Shown one piece after another: positions 7,656-16,960 of a DNA stretch of 42,529 bases. The DNA is from Oscillospiraceae bacterium. Lineage in GTDB: Bacteria; Bacillota; Clostridia; Oscillospirales; Oscillospiraceae. The stretch spans positions 1 through 42,529 of the forward strand of contig JAFRLZ010000034.1 of NCBI GenBank assembly GCA_017430985.1, given 5' to 3'. Position numbers and translations under genes: made by a program. Below the pieces are notes generated by a model that was given only the letters and a program-made list of their open reading frames with translations, was not told the origin of the DNA and made no database searches. Position 1 is the first letter of the stretch; each line of letters starts with the position of its first letter.

Positions 7656-8408
7656 ATGAATATTCTTTCACAGCTCAACAGTCCCGTGATCTATCTGATC
7701 TGCGGGATCATCGTGCTCTTCGTCGCGCTGGTGTGCGTGGTCTTCGCCGTGCGCGCCTACCGCGCCGGCAAAGCCATCGGCATGGACGTGACGAAGATGA
7801 AGCGCACCATCGTGGCCAGCGCCACCTTCGCCGTACTGCCGAGCGTCGGTATCCTTCTCGGCGTCATCGCACTCTCGGGCAGCCTCGGCACGCCGTGGCC
7901 CTGGCTGCGGCTGTCCGTGATCGGCGCGCTGCACTACGAGACGCAGGTGGCCGAGGCGGCGGCCGAGGCCGTCGGACTCGGCGGGCTCTCCGCCTCGCTG
8001 ATGACCGCGAAGGCCTTCACGACCATCGCGCTTTTGATGAGCGTGTGCATCATGTGGGGCATGGTGTTCTGCCTCTTCTCCCTCAGGAAATACTCCGCGC
8101 GGCTGAACAACCCGAAGCCGCGGGCGGAGGGGAAGAAAAAAGGCCTCGCGCTCGCGGGCTTCGGCGACGTCGCCATGACGGCCATGTTCATCGGCCTCGT
8201 CTCCGCCTATCTCGGCAGCTACGTCGGCACGCTCGTCTCCGGCGGGAGCTGGCTGCCGCTGGCCGTCGCCCTTGTGGGCGCGGCGGCGATGGGCCTGTTC
8301 ATCCTGATCCGCGAGAAGAAGGACGCTGCCTGGATCGACAGCTTCTCCGTCGCCGGCAGCATGCTCATCGCCATGACGGCCGCGATCTTCCTCGGGAAGC
8401 TCGCATAA
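7656..8408 (+). CDS. DUF5058-like integral membrane protein
   Basis: The 250-residue protein is mostly hydrophobic with about six predicted helices: around residues 13-33, 52-75, 83-95, 120-142, 168-190, 198-216 and near the end. I recognise it as similar to the DUF5058 family of clostridial membrane proteins, whose function is not established. No enzyme motif is visible. It is the first of three closely packed genes, followed after 12 bases by another membrane protein and then an M20 peptidase. The set suggests uptake or export of a substrate linked to the peptidase, but this is inference. Confidence 0.75.
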   Translation: MNILSQLNSPVIYLICGIIVLFVALVCVVFAVRAYRAGKAIGMDVTKMKRTIVASATFAVLPSVGILLGVIALSGSLGTPWPWLRLSVIGALHYETQVAEAAAEAVGLGGLSASLMTAKAFTTIALLMSVCIMWGMVFCLFSLRKYSARLNNPKPRAEGKKKGLALAGFGDVAMTAMFIGLVSAYLGSYVGTLVSGGSWLPLAVALVGAAAMGLFILIREKKDAAWIDSFSVAGSMLIAMTAAIFLGKLA

Positions 8409-8420
8409 GGAGGTGCCGAA

Positions 8421-9128
8421 ATGAACGACGAAAAGAAACAGGCTCTCTACGAGCAGTATCTCCGCTCCACCCACCGCTTCGGGCGGCTCGCCAGCGTCCT
8501 CACGCTCGCGCTGCTGCTCGGCGCGCCCTTTGTGATTGGCGTCTATCTGCAGGCGATGCCGGACCTCGGCGCCTTCGCGCGCGGCTTTCTGAGCATCGGC
8601 CTCGTCTATCTCGTCAGCTGCATTGCCGAATACCTGATCTATGTGCCCATGCTCGGCGCGGGCGGCAGCTATCTGGCCTTCATCACGGGCAACCTCATCA
8701 ACATGAAGATCCCCTGCGCGATCAACGCCCGCGACATCGTCGGCGCGAAGTCCGGCACGGCGGAGAACGAGATCATTTCCACGCTCTCCATCGCCACCTC
8801 TTCGCTCGTGACGATCGTGGTGCTTTTCCTCGGCGTGCTGCTGCTGATCCCGCTGCAGCCCTTCCTGCAGTCCCCCGTGCTGCAGCCGGCCTTCGACAAC
8901 GTGGTGCCCGCGCTCTTCGGCGCCATGGCGTACAAATACTACCGCGGCAACCTGAAGGTCGCGGTCTTCCCGCTCGTCATCATGTCGCTGCTGTTCATCC
9001 TCGTCCCCTCGCTCACGGGCTCGACGAGCTTCATGATCATCCCGAGCGGCGCGATCGCCATCGGACTGGCCTACCTGTTCTTCCGCAGGGAAAACGGCAG
9101 GCTCTCTGAAACGGAGGCGCAGAAATGA
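8421..9128 (+). CDS. Integral membrane protein, partner of DUF5058-like protein
   Basis: The 235-residue protein has a short charged N-terminus and about six hydrophobic segments, with a conserved-looking central loop (GNLINMKIPCAINARDIVGA). I do not recognise a named family with certainty. AGGAGG precedes the ATG. Its stop overlaps the start of the M20 gene by four bases (ATGA), so the three genes are translated as a unit. Two different multi-pass proteins side by side may form a two-subunit transporter, but no ATPase or binding protein is present. Confidence 0.75.
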   Translation: MNDEKKQALYEQYLRSTHRFGRLASVLTLALLLGAPFVIGVYLQAMPDLGAFARGFLSIGLVYLVSCIAEYLIYVPMLGAGGSYLAFITGNLINMKIPCAINARDIVGAKSGTAENEIISTLSIATSSLVTIVVLFLGVLLLIPLQPFLQSPVLQPAFDNVVPALFGAMAYKYYRGNLKVAVFPLVIMSLLFILVPSLTGSTSFMIIPSGAIAIGLAYLFFRRENGRLSETEAQK

Positions 9129-10564
9129 GCGTCGTCGGATGGATCCTTCTGGCGGTGCTGGGCGTCCTCGTCCTGCTGCTGCTCATCGCGCTCGTCCGCA
9201 CGCTACTGAGTGGCGCGCGGCGCGCGGAATGGAAAGCCCGCCGGGAGCCGGAGCGCGAGGCGCTCTATTCGGAAAAGCTCTCGCGCATGGTGCAGGTCGA
9301 AACCGTCTCGCGCCGCGGCGCGGTGCAGCGGGAGAAGTTCCTCGCCTTCCACGCGCTGCTCGCGGAGCTCTTCCCGCTCGTGCACGAGCGCCTGGAAAAG
9401 ACCGAGATCGACGGCAACCTGCTCTTCCGCTGGAAGGGAAACAGCGACGAACGCCCGGTCGTGCTGATGAGCCACCAGGACGTCGTCCCGGCCGAGGGCG
9501 AATGGCTGCACGAGCCCTTTTCCGGCGATATCGCGGACGGCAAGGTCTGGGGCCGCGGCAGCGCGGACACCAAATGCTCGGTGATGGCCTTCTTTCAGGC
9601 GGTCGAGGAGCTGCTGGCCGAGGGCTATGTGCCCGAGCAGGACGTTTACCTCAGCTCCTCCTGCACGGAAGAGATCGGCGGCGACGGCTGCCCCAAGCTC
9701 GTCGAGGAGCTGAAACGCCGCGGCGTCAGGCCCTTTCTCGTCTGCGACGAGGGCGGCGCCATCGTCGAGGAGCCCATCGGCGGCGTGAAGGGGCATTTCG
9801 CCATGATCGGCGTGCTGGAGAAGGGGCAGGGCAACCTGCGCGTCTCCGCCCGCTCCAACGGCGGCCACTCCAGCTATCCGCCGAAGAACTCCCCCATCGC
9901 GCGGCTCTCCGCCTTCGTCTGCGACGTGGAAAAGCACAGCCCCATGCATGCAGACTTCGAGCCGGAGGTCGAGGCCATGTTCGGCACGCTCGCGCCCTAC
10001 GGCCCCTTCGCCTACCGGCTGCTCTTCGGCAATCTCTGGCTCTTCAAGCCGCTGCTGAAAAAGCTGCTGCCCGCCATCTCTCCGCAGGCCGCCGCCCTGC
10101 TGAAGACCACCGTGGCCTTTACCATGCAGAGCGGCTCCGACGCGACGAACGTCATGCCGCAGGAGGCGACGCTCACCATGAACCTGCGCTACATCCCGCA
10201 TCAGAACCGGAAGGCGAGCAACGTCGCCCTGACGCGCATGGCCGAGAAGCATGATCTGAGCGTGACGGTCCTCGACGCTTACAACGCGCTGCCGCCCGTG
10301 AAGATCGACAGCGCGGCCTACCGTCTCGTGGAGGATGTGATCGACGAGGTCTTCCCGGGCCTCCCGAAGTGCCCCTATGTGATGACCGGCGGCACGGACG
10401 CGCGTTTTTATCAGCAGATCTGCGACGCCTGCATCCGCTTCTCTCCCGTCGTCTACGGGCCGGAGCAGATGAAGGGCATGCACGGGCTCAACGAGAACGT
10501 CGACAGCTTCTCGCTCCCCGGCGCGGTGGATTTCTACAAGGCCGTCATCCGGCACAATCAATGA
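9125..10564 (+). CDS. M20 family metallopeptidase, membrane anchored (CPS1/PM20D1-like)
   Basis: The family hydrolyses amide bonds of peptides or N-acyl amino acids with a two-zinc centre. The 479-residue product begins with a single hydrophobic helix (about 3-28), then the catalytic domain: SHQDVVPAEGEW (His ligand and Asp), WGRGSADTKCS (bridging Asp), SCTEEIGGDG (catalytic Glu and Glu ligand), VCDEGG, and MHGLNENVDS near the C-terminus (last His). The dimerisation lid lies between. Length and the W-x-HEPFSG context fit the CPS1/PM20D1 subgroup better than dipeptidases of about 400 residues. The helix suggests the enzyme sits at the membrane beside its two membrane neighbours. The substrate is unknown. 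Confidence 0.92.
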   Translation: MSVVGWILLAVLGVLVLLLLIALVRTLLSGARRAEWKARREPEREALYSEKLSRMVQVETVSRRGAVQREKFLAFHALLAELFPLVHERLEKTEIDGNLLFRWKGNSDERPVVLMSHQDVVPAEGEWLHEPFSGDIADGKVWGRGSADTKCSVMAFFQAVEELLAEGYVPEQDVYLSSSCTEEIGGDGCPKLVEELKRRGVRPFLVCDEGGAIVEEPIGGVKGHFAMIGVLEKGQGNLRVSARSNGGHSSYPPKNSPIARLSAFVCDVEKHSPMHADFEPEVEAMFGTLAPYGPFAYRLLFGNLWLFKPLLKKLLPAISPQAAALLKTTVAFTMQSGSDATNVMPQEATLTMNLRYIPHQNRKASNVALTRMAEKHDLSVTVLDAYNALPPVKIDSAAYRLVEDVIDEVFPGLPKCPYVMTGGTDARFYQQICDACIRFSPVVYGPEQMKGMHGLNENVDSFSLPGAVDFYKAVIRHNQ

Positions 10565-10570
10565 TACAAA

Positions 10571-10599
10571 ACGAGCGCTCTGTTGAACAGGGCGCTCGT
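10571..10599 (+). terminator. Stem-loop after the M20 gene, overlapping next promoter
   Basis: ACGAGCGC (10571-10578) pairs with GCGCTCGT (10592-10599), and the inner CTG/CAG extends the stem, leaving TTGAA as the loop. It sits 7 bases after the M20 stop. The following TTTATGC is only a weak T-tract, so termination may be partial. Confidence 0.6.
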
Positions 10600-10611
10600 T
10601 TATGCTATGAT
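10583..10611 (+). promoter_or_regulatory. Promoter of nucleoside hydrolase/PfkB kinase genes, -35 within the terminator loop
   Basis: TTGAAC (10583-10588), 17 bases, then TATGAT (10606-10611). The -35 lies in the loop and distal arm of the upstream hairpin. The coding start at 10643 follows a GGGAGGA site with a 7-base gap. Confidence 0.6.
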
Positions 10612-10642
10612 GGAAACAGAAAAAACACGGGAGGACGCGCGG

Positions 10643-11593
10643 ATGGAAAAGAAAAAGATCCTTCTGGACTGCGACCCGGGGCACGACGACGCCGTGGCGA
10701 TCATGCTGGCGGCGGGCGCCCCCTCGCTGGAGCTTCTTGGCGTCACGGTCGAGTCCGGCAACCAGACGCTGGAAAAGACCGTGCGCAACACCTGCCGCGT
10801 GCTGCAGTGGATCGGCCGGGAGGACGTCCCGGTCTACGCCGGCTGCGACCGGCCGATGGTGCGCGACAAGCTCACGGCCGGCGATATCCACGGCGAGACG
10901 GGGCTGGACGGCCCGGTCTTCCCTCCGCTGCGCAAGCAGCCGGAGAGTGAGCACGCCGTATCCTTTCTCATCCGCACGCTCCGCGCCTACGAGGGAGATA
11001 TCACGGTGGTCACCACCGGCCCGATGACGAACCTCGCCATGGCGCTGCGGCTCGCGCCGGAGATCGCGGAAAAGATCCGCCGGATCGTGCTGATGGGCGG
11101 CTCCTGCACCAACGGCAACGTCAGCCCCGCGGCGGAGTTCAACATCCTCGCCGACCCGGAGGCCGCGCACGTCTGCTTCACCGCCGGGCGGCCGCTCACG
11201 ATGGTCGGGCTCGACGTGACGCGCCGCGTGCTCTGCACGCCGGAGGTCGTCGCGCGCATGGCGGCGCTCGACACCTGCGCCTCCCGGCTCTTCGTCGATC
11301 TGATGGGGCATTTCTGCCGCACGCAGAAGGCGATCTTCGGCTGGGCGGGCGGCCCGCTGCACGACCCCGTGACGATCGCATATCTGATCGACCCCGCCGT
11401 GCTGACGACGCGGCCCATGAACGCGCAGATCGACCTCAGCCGCGGTCCCTCCTACGGGCGCACCAACTGCGACGCCTACGACTACCTCGGTCTCCCCGCG
11501 ACGGCTGACGTGGCCGTGGACATCGACGCGGAGCGCTTCTGGGACCTCGTGGAAGAGGGCCTCGCCCGCTATGGGAAGGAGGCGCAGGCGTGA
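10643..11593 (+). CDS. Inosine/uridine-preferring nucleoside hydrolase (IUNH family)
   Basis: The enzyme cleaves ribonucleosides to base plus ribose. The 316-residue product opens with the signature DCDPGHDDAVAIMLA, whose aspartates hold Ca2+ and the ribose. It also has MGGSCTNGNVSPAAEFNILADPEAA and HDPVTIAYLIDP, all typical of the family. The start at 10643 is set by GGGAGGA 7 bases upstream; the frame continues back to a TTG at 10583, but that would lie inside the promoter. The four-base overlap with a ribokinase-like gene suggests that the released ribose is phosphorylated by the neighbour, a salvage pair. Confidence 0.95.
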   Translation: MEKKKILLDCDPGHDDAVAIMLAAGAPSLELLGVTVESGNQTLEKTVRNTCRVLQWIGREDVPVYAGCDRPMVRDKLTAGDIHGETGLDGPVFPPLRKQPESEHAVSFLIRTLRAYEGDITVVTTGPMTNLAMALRLAPEIAEKIRRIVLMGGSCTNGNVSPAAEFNILADPEAAHVCFTAGRPLTMVGLDVTRRVLCTPEVVARMAALDTCASRLFVDLMGHFCRTQKAIFGWAGGPLHDPVTIAYLIDPAVLTTRPMNAQIDLSRGPSYGRTNCDAYDYLGLPATADVAVDIDAERFWDLVEEGLARYGKEAQA

Positions 11594-12501
11594 AGGTCCT
11601 CTGCTTCGGTTCGCTCAACATCGACTATGTCTACCGCGTGCCGCACTTCGTCGCGCGGGGCGAGACGCTCGCCTCCGCCGCGCTCGAGGTGTTCAGCGGC
11701 GGCAAGGGGCTCAACCAGTCCGTCGCCCTCGCCCGTGCGGGCGCGAAGGTCTTGCATGCGGGCGCGATCGGCGCGGAGGGGCGCTTCCTGCTCGAGGAGC
11801 TCGCCGCCGCGGGCGTCGACACGGCGCTTGTGGAAGTCCTCGACGGCGTGCGGACCGGCCACGCCGTCATCCAGCGCGACGAGTCGGGCGACAACTGCAT
11901 CCTGCTCTACGGCGGCGCGAACCGCGCGATCACCCGGGAGCAGATAGACCGCACGCTTGCGCGCTTTTCAGCCGGGGACGTGCTGCTGCTGCAAAACGAG
12001 ATCAGCGAGGGGCTGTACGCCGCGCGGCGCGCCGGAGAGCGCGGCATGCGCGTCGTGCTCAATCCCTCCCCGATGGAGGAGAGCCTGCTGCCGCTCTTTG
12101 CGCTGGCCGACACGCTGCTGCTCAACGAGGTGGAGGCCGCGCAGTTTCTCGGTCTGCCCGCCGACGCCGCGCCGGAGCTGCTGATCGACGGCCTCCGCCG
12201 CCGCCTGCCCGAAACTGAGCTCGTGCTGACGCTCGGCGCGCGCGGGGCAGTCTATGCCTGCGGCGATACGCTGCTGTGTCAGCGCGCCTTCCCCGTCCGC
12301 GCCGTGGACACGACGGCCGCGGGCGACACCTTCACCGGCTTCTTCCTCGCCTCCCGCCTCTCCGGCGCGGACGCTCCCGCGGCGCTGCGCCTCGCCTCCG
12401 CCGCCGCGGCCCTGGCCGTGACGCGGCCCGGGGCCGCGCCCTCCATCCCGACGCGCGGGGAGGCCGAGGCCTTCCTGTCGCGCGCCGAAGCAGACTGCTG
12501 A
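11590..12501 (+). CDS. PfkB family carbohydrate kinase (ribokinase-like)
   Basis: The 303-residue product has the two PfkB signatures: an N-terminal GGKGLNQSVALARAG segment (about residues 37-51) and the C-terminal DTTAAGDTFTGFF segment with the catalytic Asp (about 238-250). The opening GSLNIDYVYRVPHF is ribokinase-like. Paired through an ATGA overlap with a nucleoside hydrolase, it most plausibly phosphorylates ribose released from nucleosides. Other PfkB substrates, including the nucleoside itself, cannot be excluded. Confidence 0.92.
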   Translation: MKVLCFGSLNIDYVYRVPHFVARGETLASAALEVFSGGKGLNQSVALARAGAKVLHAGAIGAEGRFLLEELAAAGVDTALVEVLDGVRTGHAVIQRDESGDNCILLYGGANRAITREQIDRTLARFSAGDVLLLQNEISEGLYAARRAGERGMRVVLNPSPMEESLLPLFALADTLLLNEVEAAQFLGLPADAAPELLIDGLRRRLPETELVLTLGARGAVYACGDTLLCQRAFPVRAVDTTAAGDTFTGFFLASRLSGADAPAALRLASAAAALAVTRPGAAPSIPTRGEAEAFLSRAEADC

Positions 12502-12512
12502 AGGAGGCCGCC

Positions 12513-12716
12513 ATGGAGCCCACGCCTCTGGACCTGCTCCCGCCCGTGATCGCGCAGTCGCTGCGCCGCTATCTGAGCTATCACTGGGGCACGAGCCTCA
12601 TCCTCGCCCTCGTCAAGCGCCGTCACGGCGTAAAGCTCTCGCACCGCTGCGTGGACAATCTGCGAAACGGGACGAACTGCACCGAGCGCTGTTGGGAGCA
12701 CTGCGTTCTGAAATAA
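12513..12716 (+). CDS. Small Cys-rich protein of unknown function
   Basis: The 67-residue frame starts 5 bases after a perfect AGGAGG, 11 bases after the kinase stop. This makes it a credible gene although the open frame extends further upstream inside the kinase. The C-terminal third has a C-x9-C-x3-C-x3-C pattern (CVDNLRNGTNC, then TERC, WEHC), which could bind a metal. The N-terminal part is amphipathic with no signal peptide. I do not recognise a family. Confidence 0.6.
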   Translation: MEPTPLDLLPPVIAQSLRRYLSYHWGTSLILALVKRRHGVKLSHRCVDNLRNGTNCTERCWEHCVLK

Positions 12717-12719
12717 TCC

Positions 12720-12748
12720 TTGCCCGCCGCGGACGGATGCGGTATACT
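12720..12748 (+). promoter_or_regulatory. Candidate promoter for the anchored hypothetical protein
   Basis: TTGCCC (12720-12725), 17 bases, then TATACT (12743-12748), 30 bases before the ATG at 12778. The -35 is only a fair match. Confidence 0.5.
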
Positions 12749-12777
12749 GAAAGCAATAACAAAAGGAGATGCTTGAG

Positions 12778-13383
12778 ATGAAAAAATGGCAGATCATCGC
12801 GCCCCTCTCTCTGGCCGCCGCCGGCGGCGTCGTCGGCCTCGTGCTGATGAAAAAGAAGGCGGCGGCTCCCGCCGCCAAGCCCCAGAAGGCCGGCAAGAGC
12901 GCCCCGGCGAAGAAGGCTCCCGCCAACGAGAAGGTCGGCAGCTACAGCTTCGTCTCCGGCTATCAGGACGCCGCCACCATGGAGCTGACGCTCCGCTATG
13001 ACGCCGACCGTTTCGGCTTCCGCGTCGTGGAGGAGGACTTCCTCTCCTACTCCAGCGATTCGCACGTCGCGCTGCTGGAGGGCGAGGACTTCAGCCTGCA
13101 GCTCGAGTACGCCGCCTACTACTCCGGCGAGGACTTCGCCGGGCACACCGAGGCCGTCCGGGAGAAGCACTCGTCTCTCGCACCCGCCGTCTACGGCGCG
13201 AACGAAGGCATCCGCTACTTCGAGGGCGACAACGTCTGCTTCTGCTTCCCCGTCGACGCGCACAGCTATGTGCTCATCACGGCCGTGAAGGCCAAGGGCA
13301 ACGACGATCCGCTCTCGGCTCTGCCGGATTACGAGGACATGAAGGACATCCTCGGCAGCATCCGGTTTGCGAAAGTTGGATGA
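12778..13383 (+). CDS. Membrane-anchored hypothetical protein
   Basis: The 201-residue protein has an N-terminal hydrophobic helix (about 7-25), an Ala/Lys/Pro-rich linker (to about 50), and a C-terminal globular domain of about 145 residues rich in acidic and aromatic residues. I do not recognise a family. The start at 12778 is preferred to an ATG at 12769, because GGAG at 12765-12768 directly abuts the earlier ATG but stands 9 bases before the later one. It appears to be a single-gene unit between its promoter and a strong terminator. Confidence 0.8.
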   Translation: MKKWQIIAPLSLAAAGGVVGLVLMKKKAAAPAAKPQKAGKSAPAKKAPANEKVGSYSFVSGYQDAATMELTLRYDADRFGFRVVEEDFLSYSSDSHVALLEGEDFSLQLEYAAYYSGEDFAGHTEAVREKHSSLAPAVYGANEGIRYFEGDNVCFCFPVDAHSYVLITAVKAKGNDDPLSALPDYEDMKDILGSIRFAKVG

Positions 13384-13393
13384 GGCTTCCGAC

Positions 13394-13435
13394 GAAAAAA
13401 GGACTCCCGTTTTGCGGAACGGGAGTCCTTTTTTC
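13394..13435. terminator. Bidirectional intrinsic terminator between convergent genes
   Basis: The symmetric stem AAAAAAGGACTCCCGT ... ACGGGAGTCCTTTTTT has a short loop. T-tracts on both strands serve the plus-strand anchored protein and the minus-strand anti-sigma gene, which converge here. Confidence 0.95.
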
Positions 13436-13446
13436 GTATCCGGGCC

Positions 13447-14409
13447 TCATGCGGCACGGTCTGTTCTCCGCTGGAGGAGCGCGAGATACGCGAGCGTGAA
13501 CAGCGCGCAAAAAGCTAGCGTCTCCACGGCGATCATCAGCAGGTCACGCAGGAGGAAAAAGCTCGTCGTCTCGGTTCCTTTGACGCAAAGCTGCGCGAGC
13601 AGATACGCCAGCGGCGCAAAGCAGAGCTGCCGAAAGACGCCGCCCGCCTTCTTCTTCCGGAACGCGAGCCAGAGGATCGCCAGCAGGGCCGCCAGCCCCG
13701 CGGCGATCAGCGCGTAATAGGCCAGCGCCAGCCTTGGCAGGATCTGCGCGCCGCCGTTCATCGGCCCGCCCCAGAGAAGCTGCTGCTCCGCGCCGAAGCC
13801 GTAGATCACGCGGTCGGGCACGGGACAGAACACGTCCTTCACTTCTCCGCGCAGCAGGGCCTCCTGGGCCTCAAGGTCGCTGTGGGCAAGCTCCGGACTC
13901 GTGCTGTAATACTGCAGGTACAGGGTCAGTTCGCCGCTGTCTTCGTCGTAGACGAATTCCGACTCCACGCCGCTGACTCTCGGATTTCTGTCAATGACGA
14001 GCGCCTGCCCGGGATACGCTGTCTGCCAGTTTTCCGGATCATAACCGCTGCCGTTCGTGTTTTTCGGGTCTCCGGGTTCGAGCCCCTCCACGCGAAGGAG
14101 CCCGACGTTGTAGGCCAGAGGTTTTTTGGCGTCGGCGCGGGCAAAAAGCGCGAACAGCACTACGAACACCGACAGCGCGGCGATGAGCGCTATCCGCAAC
14201 CGCCGGCGGCGCAGCTCCTTTTTCAGCTTTTTCATCGGCGCGGTGCTCTCCGCCGCGGGCGCTTCCGGCTGCCGCAGCGTCTCCAGCCTCTGTCGGCAGG
14301 CCTCGCAGCTCTCCAGATGCTCCCGCACCAGCGCGGCGCTCTCCTCCGAGCACAGGCTGTCCGCGTACAGCGGCAGCAGGTCGTTGACGACAGAACAGGA
14401 CAGCTTCAT
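13447..14409 (-). CDS. Anti-sigma factor with zinc-finger (zf-HC2) domain, membrane bound
   Basis: The 320-residue product starts with a zf-HC2 anti-sigma domain: KLSCSVVNDLLPLYADSLC, then EHLESCEACRQRL with the His-x3-Cys-x2-Cys ligands. A membrane helix follows at about 75-95, then an extracytoplasmic domain of about 120 residues and three or four more hydrophobic segments at the C-terminus. It would hold the ECF sigma factor at the membrane until a signal releases it. The start at 14409 has AGGAGG 7 bases upstream and overlaps the sigma stop by four bases. The extra C-terminal helices are more than the usual single-pass design. The signal is unknown. Confidence 0.88.
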   Translation of the reverse strand: MKLSCSVVNDLLPLYADSLCSEESAALVREHLESCEACRQRLETLRQPEAPAAESTAPMKKLKKELRRRRLRIALIAALSVFVVLFALFARADAKKPLAYNVGLLRVEGLEPGDPKNTNGSGYDPENWQTAYPGQALVIDRNPRVSGVESEFVYDEDSGELTLYLQYYSTSPELAHSDLEAQEALLRGEVKDVFCPVPDRVIYGFGAEQQLLWGGPMNGGAQILPRLALAYYALIAAGLAALLAILWLAFRKKKAGGVFRQLCFAPLAYLLAQLCVKGTETTSFFLLRDLLMIAVETLAFCALFTLAYLALLQRRTDRAA

Positions 14410-14894
14410 GGTGTGTCCTCCTTTTTCCGAATTTGATCTCTTGCGCGGTGATAGACGACGCAGGCCCAGTTGTCCGTCTTTCCGAACAGCGCCCCGATCT
14501 CCCGAAAGCCGAGCTGGGCGAAGACGCGCAAGGAAAACACCTCGCGGTAGGGCTCCGGCAGCTCGTGGATCGCCCGGTGGAGCCGCAGGCTCTCGGCGCG
14601 CTCGATCGCCCGCTCCTCCGGCCCGGCCGCTCCGTCGCTCTGCTCGGCCAGCGTTTCCAGCTCCTCCGGTTTTTTCTTCCTCTGCTCCGAGAGAAAGCGG
14701 TTCCTGGCGATGGAACACAGCCAGGTCTGCACGCTGCTCTCGCCGCGGAAGCCGTCGATCGACTGCAGCGCCTTGAAGAAGGTCTCCTGCGTGAGCTCCT
14801 CGGCCTGCTGCTCGTCCCGGGTCAGGGAGAGCGCATAGCGATAGACCGGATCGAAATACTGCCGATAGATCTTCTCAAAGTCCTGTTCGCTCAT
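14406..14894 (-). CDS. ECF-type RNA polymerase sigma factor
   Basis: The 162-residue product has sigma region 2 (FDPVYRYALSLTRDEQQAEELTQETFFKAL, about 13-44, with WLCSIARNRFL) and region 4 (LPEPYREVFSLRVFAQLGFREIGALFGKTDNWACVVYHRARDQIRK, about 112-157). Regions 1 and 3 are absent, as usual for extracytoplasmic-function factors. It is followed by its anti-sigma gene with a four-base overlap and preceded by a promoter of the type such factors recognise, which indicates autoregulation. Confidence 0.95.
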   Translation of the reverse strand: MSEQDFEKIYRQYFDPVYRYALSLTRDEQQAEELTQETFFKALQSIDGFRGESSVQTWLCSIARNRFLSEQRKKKPEELETLAEQSDGAAGPEERAIERAESLRLHRAIHELPEPYREVFSLRVFAQLGFREIGALFGKTDNWACVVYHRARDQIRKKEDTP

Positions 14895-14915
14895 GCTCTC
14901 CCCCCTCTCTGTCTG

Positions 14916-14944
14916 TTAGACGCGCGGAAAATCAAAATCTTACA
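14916..14944 (-). promoter_or_regulatory. Candidate ECF-type promoter upstream of the sigma gene
   Basis: On the minus strand TGTAAG (14939-14944) is followed after 16 bases by CGTCTAA (14916-14922). This spacing and the CGTC core match promoters used by Bacillus SigM/SigX-like ECF factors. It would place the transcript start about 15 bases before the sigma ATG. Confidence 0.65.
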
Positions 14945-14952
14945 TAAGCGGC

Positions 14953-14986
14953 AAAAAAGCCCCGATGCGAGACATCGGGGCTTTTC
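14953..14986. terminator. Intrinsic terminator after glycerol kinase (bidirectional shape)
   Basis: AAAAGCCCCGATG pairs with CATCGGGGCTTTT around a five-base loop. On the left flank, a minus-strand T-tract follows the stem, about 15 bases after the minus-strand kinase stop at 15001. Confidence 0.92.
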
Positions 14987-15000
14987 GGCTTTTGCGCTTC

Positions 15001-16573
<1,573 letters not shown>

Positions 16574-16595
16574 CCGTCCCCCGCCGTATGGCGCA

Positions 16596-16626
16596 AAAAG
16601 ACCGGGCTCGCGAGAGCCCGGTCTTT
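16596..16626 (-). terminator. Terminator of the HMA-ArsR unit
   Basis: AAAGACCGGGCTC and GAGCCCGGTCTTT form a stem with a GCGA loop. It directly abuts the ArsR stop at 16626, and a minus-strand T-tract follows (CTTTTTGCGC). Confidence 0.93.
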
Positions 16627-16940
16627 CACTCCAAAATGTGGTCCATGCCCTGGCCGATGATGGTGCGCACATGCTCGTCGGCGAGCGAGTAGAACACGCT
16701 CTTGCCCTGCCGGCGGCTCTTGATCAGCTTGCTGCGCTTGAGGATGTTCAGCTGGTGGGAGATCGCCGACTGGGTCATGTTCAGCGCGGCCGCCAGATCG
16801 CAGACGCAGAGCTCCGCCTCAAAGAGCACGAAGAGGATGCGGATGCGCGTGCTGTCTCCGAAGACCTTGAACAGCTCCGCCAGGTCCATCAGCTGCTCCT
16901 CATGCAGCCTCACGCTTTCGCAGCATTCGTTTTTGTCCAT
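16626..16940 (-). CDS. CadC/SmtB-type ArsR family metal-sensing repressor
   Basis: The repressor leaves its operator when it binds metal ions. The 104-residue winged-helix protein carries residues of both classical metal sites: Cys-Cys near the N-terminus (NECCES) with ELCVCDL in helix 3 (the Cd/Pb/Zn thiolate site of CadC), and D-x-H-x10-H-x2-E in the last helix (DEHVRTIIGQGMDHILE; the helix-5 Zn site of SmtB/CzrA). TQSAISHQLNILKRSKLI is the recognition helix. The start at 16940 has GGGGAG upstream; the frame runs further back without such a site. It is cotranscribed with the HMA protein from a promoter overlapped by a matching operator. Confidence 0.93.
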   Translation of the reverse strand: MDKNECCESVRLHEEQLMDLAELFKVFGDSTRIRILFVLFEAELCVCDLAAALNMTQSAISHQLNILKRSKLIKSRRQGKSVFYSLADEHVRTIIGQGMDHILE

Positions 16941-16960
16941 ACCGTCTCCCCGCCCTTTGC

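Noticed and set aside
10583-10642. Earlier TTG start for the nucleoside hydrolase
   Set aside because: It would lie inside the terminator/promoter overlap and lacks a ribosome site; the ATG at 10643 has GGGAGGA at a 7-base spacing and directly precedes the family signature.
9203-11362. 719-codon minus-strand frame
   Set aside because: It spans the M20 and nucleoside hydrolase genes in antisense and crosses their terminator/promoter; it has no family motif.
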